A stretch of 64,000 bases of DNA from Chryseobacterium sp. MEBOG06 (GCF_021869765.1 NZ_CP084580.1:930001-994000), one strand, 5' to 3'. Positions 16,596 through 26,275 are shown, counted from the first letter of the stretch. Numbers and translations are program-made. The notes: generated by a model not told the origin, from the sequence alone.

Positions 16596-18977
16596 ATGCA
16601 ATGGCTCAAGCCATTTTTAATTTTCTTCTTCTCTTTACTGAGTTTTACAACACTATATGCTCAGGATACTCAGGGTGGTATCACGGGAAAAGTGAGCATG
16701 GTGGACGGACAGCCTCTAAGAGCAATATCAGTTTCTTTATTGGATACGGATCGTCAGACGTTGACAGATGATGACGGGAATTATCATTTCCTGAACCTGA
16801 ATGCAGGAACATATACTGTAAAATTACAGATCCTGGGAAGTAAAGAGATCCGTCTTCAGGTTGAAGTTAAAACAGGAGAGGATGTGACGCTGGATTATCA
16901 GCTTACAAAAGAAAATATCCAGGCCATCCAGGAAGTTGTAATCATGAAAAATACCAATAGATTTTCTAAAAAAGAAAGTGGTTTTGTTGCAAGGATGCCT
17001 TTGAAAAACCTGGAAAACCCTCAGGTATACAATACCGTTACCAAAGAACTTTTTCAGGAGCAGGTAGCTGTAGATCTTGGAAGTATTTCTAAAAATGTAC
17101 CGGGAGCGGGAATACCAATGATTGCCAATCAGGGAAGAGTGACGTTCCGTTCAAGAGGATTTGAAACAGAACCTAATGCCCGAAATGGGGTGGCAGGAGC
17201 TGCGTTTTCAGTAATTGACCCTGTGAACCTTGAACGTATAGAAGCTATTAAAGGACCTTCCGCAACTTTATTTGGTAAAAGTGTTGCCAGCAGCTACGGC
17301 GGCGTGTACAACCGTGTAACAAAAAAGCCCTATAACAACTTTGGTGGAGAAGTAGGCTATGTGGGGGGAAGCTGGAATTATAACCGTTTGACGATGGATC
17401 TTAACACACCCATCAATAAAGACAGAACTGCTCTTTTCCGTCTGAATGCAGCAGGAACTTTTGAGAAAAGTTTTCAGGATATAGGATTTACCAATTCTTT
17501 GGCAATTGCTCCCAGCTTTTCTTATCAGATCAATGACCGTATGTCGCTTTTATTGGATGTAGAGTTCAATCAGGCAAAAGGAACTTCTGTAGTACGTTTT
17601 AATCCTTATACGGGAAGTAACAAAACTCAGTCTATTGCGGATATGAAGTTTCCTTACTACAAAAACTTTCTGAGTGATGATCTGGCCTATGAAACTCAGA
17701 TGATGAATATCTTTGCCCAGCTGAACTATAAAGTTTCAGAAAACTGGACTTCCCAGACCATTGTATCCCGTGCGAGATCTACCATTAACGGATATATTTC
17801 TGCCATTAACGGTAAGACAGACTCTACTGCAAGTGCTCAGGTAATGGTAGGAACTACGTCGTTTATCGCAACCAATATTCAGCAGAACTTCATCGGAGAT
17901 TTTCGTATCGGACGTTTTAGAAACAGAATGGTGGTAGGATTGGATTATTATAACAATTCCAATCATTTTGACCGTTATCATACTAACACTAAAGTGTTTA
18001 ATTTCGTTCACCCTTCGGCAGATTTCAGAGTTAATCAGAATACGATTGACGCTCTTACGGCAACTTCTGCTTTCAGAAGAGAAAACAATAGTGACAATAC
18101 CTATGCTGCTTATGTTTCGGATGTATTCAATATTACAGACCGCCTTATGGTAATGGGAAGCTTGAGGATAGACCGATTTCAGTTCAAAGGAGTATATGAT
18201 ATTACCACAGGAGAAATAAAAGGAGGGTTAAGTAACAGTGGAGTACAGTCTGGACCCTATGGACAGACTGCGCTTTCTCCTAAAATGGGAATCGTATATG
18301 AGGTATTGAAAAATAAAGTGTCTTTATTTGGGAACTATATGAATGGCTTTAATAACGTCAGTGGTGTTGATATCAATGGAAACTCATTCAAGCCGGAATA
18401 TGCCAATCAGCTGGAACTTGGAGTAAAAGCGGATATTTTTGATCACAGGCTTGTTGGAACATTAAGTTATTATAACATCAAAGTAGATAATGTTCTGAGA
18501 ACAAATCCTGACGATATCAATTACTCAATACAGGATGGAACCCAGCTGAGCAAAGGATTTGAAGCAGAATTGACTGCCAATCCTTTTGATGGATTCAATG
18601 TTGTGGCAGGTTATGCTTATAACGACAGCAAGTTTACCAATGCCAATCAATCTGTAAATGGTTTAAGACCTGCATTATCGGGCCCGGCTAATATGTTTAA
18701 CTTCTGGGTCAGCTACAGAATTCCTGAAGGTAAGTTAAAAGGCCTTGGAATAGGCGGAGGTGGAAATATGGGATCATCTTCCTATCAGACAAATACACAA
18801 ACGGCAAAAGTGATTATACCTTCTTACAAAATGTTTGATCTGGGGATTTTCTACGATCAGCCAAAATATAGAGTAGGACTGAAGTTTGATAATATTACCA
18901 ATGAAAAAGCGTGGTCTGTTCGTTTAACACCTCAGGCGCCTTCCCGTTTTCTTGGAAGTGTTTCACTGAAATTCTAA
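16596..18977 (+). CDS. TonB-dependent siderophore-type receptor
   Basis: 793 residues from the ATG at 16596, chosen because it gives a 22-residue signal peptide (LIFFFSLLSFTTLYAQ). An ATG at 16509 would leave a 29-residue leader before it. Order: carboxypeptidase-regulatory-like beta domain (GGITGKVSMVDGQPL, DDDGNYHFLNL), plug (SRGFETEP, ERIEAIKGPSATLFG), then a 22-strand-type barrel ending with aromatic SVSLKF. It imports a ferric-siderophore or similar ligand across the outer membrane using ExbB/ExbD/TonB energy. Ends in a strong terminator. The substrate is not determinable from sequence. Confidence 0.92.
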   Translation: MQWLKPFLIFFFSLLSFTTLYAQDTQGGITGKVSMVDGQPLRAISVSLLDTDRQTLTDDDGNYHFLNLNAGTYTVKLQILGSKEIRLQVEVKTGEDVTLDYQLTKENIQAIQEVVIMKNTNRFSKKESGFVARMPLKNLENPQVYNTVTKELFQEQVAVDLGSISKNVPGAGIPMIANQGRVTFRSRGFETEPNARNGVAGAAFSVIDPVNLERIEAIKGPSATLFGKSVASSYGGVYNRVTKKPYNNFGGEVGYVGGSWNYNRLTMDLNTPINKDRTALFRLNAAGTFEKSFQDIGFTNSLAIAPSFSYQINDRMSLLLDVEFNQAKGTSVVRFNPYTGSNKTQSIADMKFPYYKNFLSDDLAYETQMMNIFAQLNYKVSENWTSQTIVSRARSTINGYISAINGKTDSTASAQVMVGTTSFIATNIQQNFIGDFRIGRFRNRMVVGLDYYNNSNHFDRYHTNTKVFNFVHPSADFRVNQNTIDALTATSAFRRENNSDNTYAAYVSDVFNITDRLMVMGSLRIDRFQFKGVYDITTGEIKGGLSNSGVQSGPYGQTALSPKMGIVYEVLKNKVSLFGNYMNGFNNVSGVDINGNSFKPEYANQLELGVKADIFDHRLVGTLSYYNIKVDNVLRTNPDDINYSIQDGTQLSKGFEAELTANPFDGFNVVAGYAYNDSKFTNANQSVNGLRPALSGPANMFNFWVSYRIPEGKLKGLGIGGGGNMGSSSYQTNTQTAKVIIPSYKMFDLGIFYDQPKYRVGLKFDNITNEKAWSVRLTPQAPSRFLGSVSLKF

Positions 18978-19000
18978 AATTATATTTTAAATTAATAAAT

Positions 19001-19032
19001 AGAAAGCCCGGATTCATAATCCGGGCTTTCTG
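19001..19032 (+). terminator. Terminator after the TonB receptor
   Basis: GAAAGCCCGGAT-TCATA-ATCCGGGCTTTC, a perfect 12-bp stem followed by a T-rich tract. Confidence 0.9.
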
Positions 19033-19115
19033 CTTTTATATGAGGCCTGTCTGAACTTTTGTTTTTATAGATTTTCTAACGAAAAAGTTTAAACCAACCT
19101 ATGATTAAAAAAGAA

Positions 19116-19850
19116 TCAGTTGATCCAGAGGCAGTAATTGTTTCGGTAACGTATTTTTCCATAGGGACTTCCCTGAAAAGTTCCCGGAGTATTGTCATAC
19201 CAGTCTTGCCTGATCACATAAAGCCCCGGAAGAGTAGGCTTAAAAACCGCCTGATGATTCTCATCAACAGGAATGTTCTTTTCCCAGTTTTCAGGATTAA
19301 ATATTCTCAGCATCGTCCCTTTCTCGGCAGGTTTCATATTTCGATAAGGAGAAATGGTGTAAATGCCTTCTTTTTCCTGAAGAATAATATCCAGAAATTG
19401 AGCCGGTGAATCATTAGCAGAATATTTCCCAACATAATAGGCTCCGGACATAAAATCAATTGGGCGAACATTTTCCTGAGGATTTTTTGAGCGGATAAGA
19501 ACAGGCTGCTGTTCATTCATTCCCAGAATTCGGTATACCCCTTCTTTATCAGGAGTGAAAGTACCCTCCCAGTGATCTCCTTTCTGCAGTAATTCAAGCT
19601 TCATTTTTTCTCCTTTAGCAGTAAGAATAAAGAAATGAAAATTTTTGATCTCCTGAAACTCAGCCCCGGTAGTACGGTGTCTTTCGCTGAGGTCATCGAT
19701 AAAGCCGTAAAACATCTGTACTTTCACCGGGTCTTTTAGTTTTCCTGATCCGTGAATTTCCATCCAGTAAGCACTTGCTTTTGTAAATTGCGGAAGAAGA
19801 AAAATAGCTGTAAATAAGAGCAGAGAAAGTATCGTTCGTAATTTATACAT
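19116..19850 (-). CDS. Secreted DUF4198-like protein
   Basis: 244 residues from the ATG at 19850. Signal peptide (ILSLLLFTAIFLLPQFTKASA) followed at once by AYWMEIHGSGKLKDPVKVQMFYG, a beginning similar to DUF4198 proteins that are often found near TonB receptors for metals. A second Ig-like beta domain starts around LPGLYVIRQDWYD. Probably periplasmic. It is convergent with the receptor at 16596 and could help that import system (inference from position). Confidence 0.65.
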   Translation of the reverse strand: MYKLRTILSLLLFTAIFLLPQFTKASAYWMEIHGSGKLKDPVKVQMFYGFIDDLSERHRTTGAEFQEIKNFHFFILTAKGEKMKLELLQKGDHWEGTFTPDKEGVYRILGMNEQQPVLIRSKNPQENVRPIDFMSGAYYVGKYSANDSPAQFLDIILQEKEGIYTISPYRNMKPAEKGTMLRIFNPENWEKNIPVDENHQAVFKPTLPGLYVIRQDWYDNTPGTFQGSPYGKIRYRNNYCLWIN

Positions 19851-20029
19851 TTTGATAGAATCGTATTTAAAGGGCAAATTTAGTAAAAAAGCAAAATATC
19901 AAAATGACTGTATTGATTAACTGTGTTCATCACCAAGAATAATAAATCACTTTTACGATCAAATTGCCACAATATATCAATACTGTGGCAATCGGGGTTT
20001 ATGGACTGGTTTTATTTATTAAGAAGCTT

Positions 20030-20443
20030 TTAGGCTCCGCTTTTACACATCGCGTCCCATGTAGTCCAGAAATGAGCATTAATGGCTCCTATAGGAGGAT
20101 TGGTGCTGTCTGCAACAATGCCTACCATTGAAGCGCAATTGGAATTACAGCCAATTTCATTATGACTTCCCGGTTGAGGTGGAATCTGACGCCATGTACC
20201 CGTTGAGCCGCTTAGTAATTCTACTTTTATTTCAAAGATTCCTGATAGGTTAGGGGTCTTAATTTGCTTTGTAGGATCCTCGCTTGAAATAGTGTCACTC
20301 CAGTTTCCCTGTGAGAAAGTGACACGCCATGTAGAAATCATTCTGGAAGTATCATTTTGAGGAGAAAGATATACCCAGAATTGTGCTCCTCCACCAAGTT
20401 GTACCTGGCCGGATGAATTTACGTTTACGCTTGTTGTTGACAT
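20030..20443 (-). CDS. Uncharacterised small protein with repeated polar beta strands
   Basis: 137 residues, no signal peptide. N-terminal VNVNSSGQVQLGGGAQFWVYL and a C-terminal part with three Cys (IGCNSNCASM, DAMCKSGA). No family recognised. It is monocistronic and lies just outside the distal att copy at 20742, so it marks the edge of the core chromosome. Confidence 0.55.
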   Translation of the reverse strand: MSTTSVNVNSSGQVQLGGGAQFWVYLSPQNDTSRMISTWRVTFSQGNWSDTISSEDPTKQIKTPNLSGIFEIKVELLSGSTGTWRQIPPQPGSHNEIGCNSNCASMVGIVADSTNPPIGAINAHFWTTWDAMCKSGA

Positions 20444-20703
20444 ATTAAATTGATTTTAGGTGATTAGTTTGTACTTCAAAGTAACAAAGAACAAAAGAGA
20501 TTTTTTATAGTATAAATAACCAATAGTGGAATCAGGTATAAATACGGAGAAATGGAAAATTAAAATGGGAGGGTATATTTTAAGAATTGATTTTAGAGTA
20601 TCATCAGTTGGAAAAGTAAAAGTATTTGGGGGGAATAGATAAAGATTTTATGGAAATCTTCGGGATGTGAGATTGAGCCTTTATTATTTTTTTATAAAAA
20701 AAT
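20444..20703. other. Gene-free stretch left of the island boundary
   Basis: No gene seen on either strand. It ends at the hairpin that follows the truncated tRNA-Ser end. Confidence 0.4.
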
Positions 20704-20730
20704 AAGCCTGTGCTAAATTAGCACAGGCTT
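20704..20730 (-). terminator. Hairpin following the distal att copy
   Basis: AAGCCTGTGCTAA-ATT-AGCACAGGCTT with a T tract on the minus strand. It has the same position relative to the tRNA-Ser 3' sequence as the hairpins at 26664 and 33733. Confidence 0.85.
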
Positions 20731-20741
20731 TACTTTTCTTT

Positions 20742-20759
20742 GCAGAGAGGAAGGGATTC
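20742..20759 (-). repeat. Distal tRNA-Ser 3'-end fragment (att candidate, 18 bp)
   Basis: GCAGAGAGGAAGGGATTC is identical to the last bases of tRNA-Ser (33768-33785) and to 26704-26721. Identity then stops. It represents the far attachment site of an element integrated at the tRNA 3' end. Confidence 0.7.
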
Positions 20760-20895
20760 CAATATGTAGATTTATTGATTGATTATTAGTGATTTATAGG
20801 TTGGGTTTGTGTGAAAAAACAGATGTTTTTTAATCATTTACTCAAATGTTCAGACCGCAATATAGAATTTAAGATTAATAGTTCTTGATTTTGCT

Positions 20896-21420
20896 CTATT
20901 TGTGCTTTTTTTGAAGTTCAATTAGTAAATTTTCTTTTTCATCTGCAGTTAAATTATTGTAATAGTTGATGTCAATATTTTCAAGTGTAAGAAGATATGA
21001 AATTCTGTTTTCTAGTTTATTAATCTCTTCATCGTAATACTTGTTAATTTCTGAATAATAGATTTTTTTTAACTTATATTTTTCTGAAAATAAAACAGTA
21101 TTCATTAATTGCAACACAGCCTCTTTGTCGTTTAATAATTTATTGTAATCCCACTTACTAGGTAAAGTAAAATCAAATTCATTGATAGTATTCTTAATCT
21201 TGTCCTTACTTTTGTAATTCTCATTAAGTAGTAATTTATTAAAAAACATTTTACAATATGTTATTTTACCTATTTGATCATTTATGATTTTTGATTTTAA
21301 CCCAATGCTATCATAACGATATTTATAATTATTCAATATACTATCCATTTTCGCCATATTGTTAGATTGACAAAAACTGAAATAAAAGGGATAAAATAAA
21401 AATAAAAGTAATAATTTCAT
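20896..21420 (-). CDS. Small secreted helical protein, unknown
   Basis: 174 residues from the ATG at 21420, giving a signal peptide (LLLLFLFYPFYFSFCQS). A 26-residue upstream extension lacks signal features. The mature part is highly charged and predicted helical (KLENRISYLLTLENIDINYYNNLTADEKENLL). No family recognised. Low GC and an island location suggest transferred cargo. Confidence 0.55.
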   Translation of the reverse strand: MKLLLLFLFYPFYFSFCQSNNMAKMDSILNNYKYRYDSIGLKSKIINDQIGKITYCKMFFNKLLLNENYKSKDKIKNTINEFDFTLPSKWDYNKLLNDKEAVLQLMNTVLFSEKYKLKKIYYSEINKYYDEEINKLENRISYLLTLENIDINYYNNLTADEKENLLIELQKKHK

Positions 21421-21761
21421 GATTACGTTTTGATCAAATATACAATTATTCGAATATTTATATTTTACGGGTTTCTGTAAGGTCTTATTTTGATTCAATA
21501 AAACTATATATATTACTAGGTTTTAGAAAACGTATTCCCTCTAAATTTCAGAGGGAATTTTCGTCCCTATACATAGTGTGTTAACATGCTTTGCTCAGTA
21601 ATTACAATTTTAATTATGCTTTATCCCTACAGGAAAGGCATCAAACTAAAGCAAAGAGAAATTTATAATAGCCGTCGTTACAAAATAATTAACAATTATA
21701 TTGCAATAGCCTGCTCAACTTCATTAATTGTTTATTGCCTCATGGTGTAATCTCACCATGT

Positions 21762-22694
21762 CTATGCACATTCAAAAGTAGAGTTTTTGGTTAATAATTT
21801 ATTGTTGTCGTTGTAATAATTTTGTTGGAATGTGGGAAACTCCATAGCCTGAGCTTGGGTGAGTTTTCCATATTTCAATAAAAAATCCCTTGGTGTAAGA
21901 TATTGGAGAGCCTTGTGTGGGCGCTCATTATTATACATCCACATCCAGATTTGCGCATAATTTCTCATCTGTTTTATGTTCTCAAAGAGATAGACATCTA
22001 AGAATTCTGTACGGAAAGTTCTGTTGAATCTTTCTACCAAAGAGTTTTGTGTCGGTTTTCCAGGTTGAATATAATGAAGGGTAATTTCATTTTTACCGCA
22101 CCAATCTTTTAATTTTTCTGCAATAAACTCCGGACCATTATCAACTCTTATTTTTTCCGGTTTTCCGCGCCAGTCGATCAGTTGTTCTAGTTGAGAAACT
22201 ACCCGCGCAGAAGGTAAACTGGTGTCAATCGTAATATTCAAAATTTCTCTGTTAAAATCATCAATGATATTCAAGCTTCTGACGCTTTTACCATTCTCTA
22301 AAGTGTCATGCATAAAGTCCATACTCCACGTTACATTCGGATAAATCGGTCGAAGCAAAGGTTCTTTTACCCGTGCCGGAAGACGTTTTTTTCGCTTGCT
22401 TCTTAAATTCAGTTTCATCGATTTATAAATCCTGTAAACCCGTTTATGATTCCACCAAAATCCCAAGTTTCTTAAACGGTGGTACATCGTCCAAAACCCC
22501 CATGTTTGGTGTTGCTCAGCAAGGAAAAACAGCTCATCCCGAATCTTGTCGTCTTCATTGTTCTGCTTCTTTTTATAGTAAAATACCGAACTGCCTATAA
22601 TGAAAAGTCTACACGCATTCCGAGTGCTTATTCCGTGTTCTGATCCGGAATAAACAACCAGTTCCCGTTTCTCGGAAGGTGTTAAAACTTTTTT
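21762..22694 (-). CDS. IS3-family transposase OrfB (via frameshift)
   Basis: DDE integrase-type transposase. The frame stays open from the A AAA AAG slip site in the end of orfA (about 22688-22694), reading VLTPSEKRELVVYSGSEHG, so the product is probably the OrfAB fusion; the first internal ATG is at 22487. Catalytic residues: first Asp in TWSMDFMHDTL, second in IRVDNGPEFIA, Glu in SLVERFNRTFR, followed by the conserved YNNERPHKALQYLTP. It looks intact. Confidence 0.9.
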   Translation of the reverse strand, partial: KKVLTPSEKRELVVYSGSEHGISTRNACRLFIIGSSVFYYKKKQNNEDDKIRDELFFLAEQHQTWGFWTMYHRLRNLGFWWNHKRVYRIYKSMKLNLRSKRKKRLPARVKEPLLRPIYPNVTWSMDFMHDTLENGKSVRSLNIIDDFNREILNITIDTSLPSARVVSQLEQLIDWRGKPEKIRVDNGPEFIAEKLKDWCGKNEITLHYIQPGKPTQNSLVERFNRTFRTEFLDVYLFENIKQMRNYAQIWMWMYNNERPHKALQYLTPRDFLLKYGKLTQAQAMEFPTFQQNYYNDNNKLLTKNSTFECA

Positions 22695-22948
22695 GCAATC
22701 ACATCTTTCATCACAACATTTTCCAACGTAAGTTCAGCTACGATTTTTTTGTACTGCGAAAGTTCCTTTTCAAGTTCCTTCATTTTAGAGAGTTGCTGCA
22801 CATCCAATCCACCATATTTACTCTTCCAGTTGTAAAAGGTCGGTTGGCTGATACCGTAATCCCTGCAAATCTCATTGACTGTTTTACCCTGATTTTGTTC
22901 AGATAAAATCTTGATGATCTGAACTTCTGAAAATTTACTGTTTTTCAT
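22682..22948 (-). CDS. IS3-family transposase OrfA
   Basis: 88 residues: an N-terminal helix-turn-helix (QIIKILSEQNQGKTVNEICRDYGISQPTFYNWKSKYGG) and a leucine-zipper-like tail (LSKMKELEKELSQYKKIVAEL). It ends IAKKF-stop just after the A AAA AAG heptamer-like slip site, which moves ribosomes into the orfB frame. Confidence 0.9.
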   Translation of the reverse strand: MKNSKFSEVQIIKILSEQNQGKTVNEICRDYGISQPTFYNWKSKYGGLDVQQLSKMKELEKELSQYKKIVAELTLENVVMKDVIAKKF

Positions 22949-23153
22949 AGTATTCCAAATTTAAAAACTATATTTTTAAGTGCTATAGTTTTTAGGGAAG
23001 ATTACAATGGTAGCTATGCTTTGCTGGGCTTTAAAATTCAAGTGTTCCGAATTAGGTTTTTATATTTGCATTTCTGGAATGACTCCCGTTATTATATTTT
23101 CACTTTACTTTTATAAAGCTACATATGAAGTTGTGCCTGAAAAACAGTAGATT

Positions 23154-24218
23154 TTATTTCTTGACCAAATCCTGCATTCCGTAATGCTGTATTGCTTTTT
23201 GTTTTAATGGGTTTTTACTCCATTCTTCCCATTCACCGGTATAAGGATTGTATCCACATTTTAAGGGTTTAGAAACATCCAAACCTTCTGTATTGGTATC
23301 AGTTTGTTCCGTATAAGCTCTGCAATCTGTGCAGATATAACGAAATTCACAATCTTTGCAGACTTCAATACTATCTTTGGTTAAGTTCCAATATTTCTTG
23401 AATTCAGCATGATTTAATGCATCTTCCAATGTTGTATCTCTTATGTTTCCAAAACTTTGAGACATTGAAGGGCAATTTTTGATATTCCCATCCTTATCGA
23501 TTGAAATTTTGTTATTTAAGCATGAATTAACAAAGTGTGATTCCTGATAAAACTGTGCATTGCATGAAAAAAAACAAGAATTAATCGCTCCACAGGATGT
23601 TAATGGTGTTTTCTTGATATAGTTTACTAAATCTGAATTCTCATTTTTTTCAAGAGTTGAGTTATGAATAAATATTTTAGTAAGTATTGGATATTGGTGT
23701 TTTAAACCACTCAACTTGTTTACATCGAAAACTAAGTCAGAAGTAAATGAAATTGAAATTGAAATAATTGCTGTTTCAGTTGCTATTTTATTTATTAATT
23801 CAGAAAACTGTTGTAAAGAAACATTAGTATACAAACTAATATGTATTGCTTGAATTTTCAATTTTTTTAGCTCTCCAATATAATTTTCTAATCTTTCAAA
23901 TGAAGAAATTTCTAAAATACAATTCATTACATCATTGAGATATGATTTATTGAAATCATTGTATATAAATTGATGAGGAGTATTAGTATAAAATGCAAAT
24001 TCATTCTCAATCAAAAATTTTATGTATGAATCAAAAATCTCTATCGAATCAGATTGAAGAGAATCTTTTATTTCCGATATAGAGAAATCATTCAACATAT
24101 CAATAACCTCAGACATCGTATCAGGTATCTGATAATACATTTGTCTTTGAGTGTCAAGTATTAGTGCGAATTTTTTACCTACAACTATTTTACAAGATGA
24201 AAATAATTTTAAATACAT
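23154..24218 (-). CDS. gwsS: Grasp-with-spasm SPASM-domain peptide maturase, cluster A
   Basis: 354 residues. The C-terminal third is a SPASM cysteine array: CLNNKISIDKDGNIKNCPSM, then FKKYWNLTKDSIEVCKDC, EFRYICTDCRAY and LKCGYNPYTGEW, which binds Fe-S clusters in the family. The N-terminal part shows no classical CxxxCxxC radical-SAM motif, as is usual for the grasp-with-spasm type. It works with the ATP-grasp enzyme encoded just upstream to modify the precursor at 26043 (family knowledge). The homologue at 46582 shares the C-terminal 120 residues strongly. The chemistry done by this subunit is unclear. Confidence 0.88.
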   Translation of the reverse strand: MYLKLFSSCKIVVGKKFALILDTQRQMYYQIPDTMSEVIDMLNDFSISEIKDSLQSDSIEIFDSYIKFLIENEFAFYTNTPHQFIYNDFNKSYLNDVMNCILEISSFERLENYIGELKKLKIQAIHISLYTNVSLQQFSELINKIATETAIISISISFTSDLVFDVNKLSGLKHQYPILTKIFIHNSTLEKNENSDLVNYIKKTPLTSCGAINSCFFSCNAQFYQESHFVNSCLNNKISIDKDGNIKNCPSMSQSFGNIRDTTLEDALNHAEFKKYWNLTKDSIEVCKDCEFRYICTDCRAYTEQTDTNTEGLDVSKPLKCGYNPYTGEWEEWSKNPLKQKAIQHYGMQDLVKK

Positions 24219-24227
24219 TTTAGCTCT

Positions 24228-24359
24228 TTATTGAATTTTTACAATGGGTTTATAGTATTTACCAACATAAAATACATTATTTTCTTTTTTCAAAACCTGT
24301 GCTTGATAAATAGGGACTTTCTGTGCTTTTTTCATCAATATTGATGTGTCAATTTTCAT
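24228..24359 (-). CDS. Conserved microprotein between ATP-grasp and SPASM genes, cluster A
   Basis: 43 residues, ATG at 24359, TAA at 24228. Lies 15 bases after the ATP-grasp stop and ends 9 bases before the SPASM start. The sequence starts MKIDTS and contains QKVPIYQAQVLKKENN followed by VFYVGKYYKP. The equivalent slot in cluster B (47598-47777) encodes a protein with matching K.P, Q.LKK.N and YV...Y spacing. Two clusters that have otherwise diverged keep it, so it is probably translated and useful. No family recognised; a small subunit, chaperone or peptide-binding element are all possible. Confidence 0.7.
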   Translation of the reverse strand: MKIDTSILMKKAQKVPIYQAQVLKKENNVFYVGKYYKPIVKIQ

Positions 24360-24374
24360 TTTAAGATAAAATTA

Positions 24375-25316
24375 TTAGTGTTGAAACATTAAATATTTAA
24401 CAATATCTTCTTCGATAAACAAGCCATATTCTTCAAGCCCACCAAATTGACCTTGTGGGTTGACTTCAAGAAAGTAATAATTATTACTTATATCTCTTAT
24501 CATGTCAATTGAACCTGTATGTAGATTTAAACTTTTCATGAATTTAATGAGGCTTAATTCAATCTCATTTGGAAGTTCACATTTCATAATTCTATTTGGC
24601 TTATTAAAATCATATAACCTAAAATCAGTATTTGTTTTAGAATTATTAGAAGAGAATATAGCATAACTATAGATGGTTTCTAAAAAATAAAAAATTCTTA
24701 TTTCAAAATCTTTAATTATGTTGTTTTGAAAAAGAGATGGAAAGTAAATATTATCTTGTCTTTTTACATCTTCATCATCTATAATTGTAGTGTAAGTCCC
24801 CAAAATTTCATTCCCTTTCTCAAAAAAATAAGGATTGTTTAGATTCTTTGTAATTATACTCCTTTTATTTGATTCATAAAATTCATTCAAAAAAAGTTTA
24901 CTATTTGTAACAATACTATTAGGAATATTTAAACCAGCTTGAACTGCCTTTTGTAACTGAGTTGATTTTGATGGATATGGTTGAATAAATGGAGGGGTAT
25001 TTATCCATCTTTTTGATGTAATATTATTCATGAAATATGAAGACAATGATTCAAACTCCTCTCTCAAATATCTATCTTCATCGGGATTTTGTGAAAAAAC
25101 AAATTTGTAACTCAGCCATCGTCTATACCAAACTACTGTTATATCTGCAATAACTTCATCATCGAAATAAATATATTTTTGATTTACATCAATAAAAAAA
25201 GACTTTTCTAAGAGGTCAGAGCCATATATAACTCTATATTTTGCATTATAATTATCTAATTTAGTTATGATATTTTGTGTTGGTATATCAAACTTTTCTG
25301 ACAAAATTAAAATCAT
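24375..25316 (-). CDS. gwsG: Grasp-with-spasm ATP-grasp peptide ligase, cluster A
   Basis: 313 residues. An ATP-grasp ligase of the graspetide/microviridin type, expected to form side-chain ester or amide links in a ribosomal peptide using ATP. N-terminal half has VWYRRWLSYKF (a family hallmark, also in cluster B as VWYRRGRLKIK). The ATP/Mg site is in SIDMIRDISNNYYFLEVNPQGQF near 265-290, with Glu and Asn as metal ligands. Its start overlaps the preceding gene's stop by ATGA, so translation is coupled. Followed by the microprotein and gwsS. Confidence 0.88.
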   Translation of the reverse strand: MILILSEKFDIPTQNIITKLDNYNAKYRVIYGSDLLEKSFFIDVNQKYIYFDDEVIADITVVWYRRWLSYKFVFSQNPDEDRYLREEFESLSSYFMNNITSKRWINTPPFIQPYPSKSTQLQKAVQAGLNIPNSIVTNSKLFLNEFYESNKRSIITKNLNNPYFFEKGNEILGTYTTIIDDEDVKRQDNIYFPSLFQNNIIKDFEIRIFYFLETIYSYAIFSSNNSKTNTDFRLYDFNKPNRIMKCELPNEIELSLIKFMKSLNLHTGSIDMIRDISNNYYFLEVNPQGQFGGLEEYGLFIEEDIVKYLMFQH

Positions 25317-26053
25317 AAAATCTCAATTAGATTAAACTGTATTTGTTTTTTGTTTAAAGTAGTAAATAGCATTTTTACAAAACCATATTTTTCATTATAA
25401 TAGAAAATGGTTTTAGTATCTCCAATCTGAGGTATTGTTGTTTTTGCTTGTATTTCTATGCATGAAATTTTCTCATCCTTAAATGTATAAGATATTTCCC
25501 TTACTGCTTTATACTTTGTTGATGCAGTTAATAGATAACCTTCATAATTTAATCCTAATCTGTTACCCCAATCTTTTCCAAAAGAAACAGAATAATCCCA
25601 CTCATTTTTATCCTTTATATAATAAGGAAAAGCATTTAGTTCTAGAATCTTGAAATAATCAGAACGTGGAGGGTGTAACCATAAAGAATTGCTCTTTCTA
25701 GTAAAACCCGTTACTTCATAATGGTTTATTATAGTTTTATCCCCATCCATCTTTTCGAAACTTCCTGTACATTCATCATAAGAATGGCAATAATCAAATA
25801 GTAACTGCTCTTGGTTACTCATGAAAAAACGTGAATTATATTCTAACCGGAGTATATTCTTATTAAAAACTGTGTCTTTTGATTCAATCTTATAAATCAA
25901 AACCTTACTGTCATTTTGGTCTATAAATGGGTTATACACTTTTTGTGATAACACCACCTGTCCTGAATAGAAAGAAAAATTAATAAAAAAGAGGAAATAT
26001 ATTAACTTCCTCTTATTTTTTTTTAAGCTAGTAAAAAAAGGACTACCAATCAT
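25313..26053 (-). CDS. Secreted or membrane-anchored unknown protein in cluster A
   Basis: 246 residues from the ATG at 26053, which overlaps the end of the precursor gene; longer upstream starts read antisense-like sequence through the precursor. It has a positively charged start, then a hydrophobic segment (LIYFLFFINFSFYSGQ), so it is exported or anchored. The mature part has aromatic beta-type stretches (NEWDYSVSFGKDWGNRLG) and no recognised domain. Gene order (precursor, this gene, gwsG, microprotein, gwsS) matches cluster B, where a different lipoprotein occupies the slot. A role in export or proteolysis of the product is possible but unproven. Confidence 0.65.
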   Translation of the reverse strand: MIGSPFFTSLKKNKRKLIYFLFFINFSFYSGQVVLSQKVYNPFIDQNDSKVLIYKIESKDTVFNKNILRLEYNSRFFMSNQEQLLFDYCHSYDECTGSFEKMDGDKTIINHYEVTGFTRKSNSLWLHPPRSDYFKILELNAFPYYIKDKNEWDYSVSFGKDWGNRLGLNYEGYLLTASTKYKAVREISYTFKDEKISCIEIQAKTTIPQIGDTKTIFYYNEKYGFVKMLFTTLNKKQIQFNLIEIL

Positions 26054-26252
26054 ATGTCCATGTACCACTTGTAGGAGTCCAAGCTCCAGTACTTGTATTT
26101 GTATCCGATGTACATCCTCCTGTACAACTTTGAGTAGTAGGAGTGGGTACAGAGGGATGAAAATTAGTACCATCTGTAATTCCATTGGCACCAGCTTTAA
26201 TTGTTTTTAACTCTTTAAGTGAGAGTTTTTTTAATTTTTTTAAATCTTTCAT
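26043..26252 (-). CDS. gwsP: Grasp-with-spasm precursor peptide, cluster A
   Basis: 69 residues. Leader rich in Lys/Leu (MKDLKKLKKLSLKELKTIKAG) ends in a double-glycine-like AG, the usual cut site of bacteriocin-type leaders. The core has 14 Thr, several Ser, two Cys in a CTGGC arrangement and two Trp, with repeated TPT, TSGTW and TGAW. Thr/Ser are the donors in ester-forming graspetides, but the core has few acidic acceptors (Asp near the start, in TSDTN and in the terminal YDW). First gene of the operon, overlapped by the next. Confidence 0.75.
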   Translation of the reverse strand: MKDLKKLKKLSLKELKTIKAGANGITDGTNFHPSVPTPTTQSCTGGCTSDTNTSTGAWTPTSGTWTYDW

Positions 26253-26275
26253 CAGAAATTGAATTTGTTGTATAA

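Larger units (their letters stand above)
21746..23006 (-). mobile_element. IS3-family insertion sequence
   Basis: Ends share TGTAATCT and, after a spacer, CTAT.GCAC in inverted orientation. ATGG at 21742-21745 and 23007-23010 is a 4-bp target duplication. It contains orfA and orfB joined by a -1 frameshift site. Confidence 0.75.
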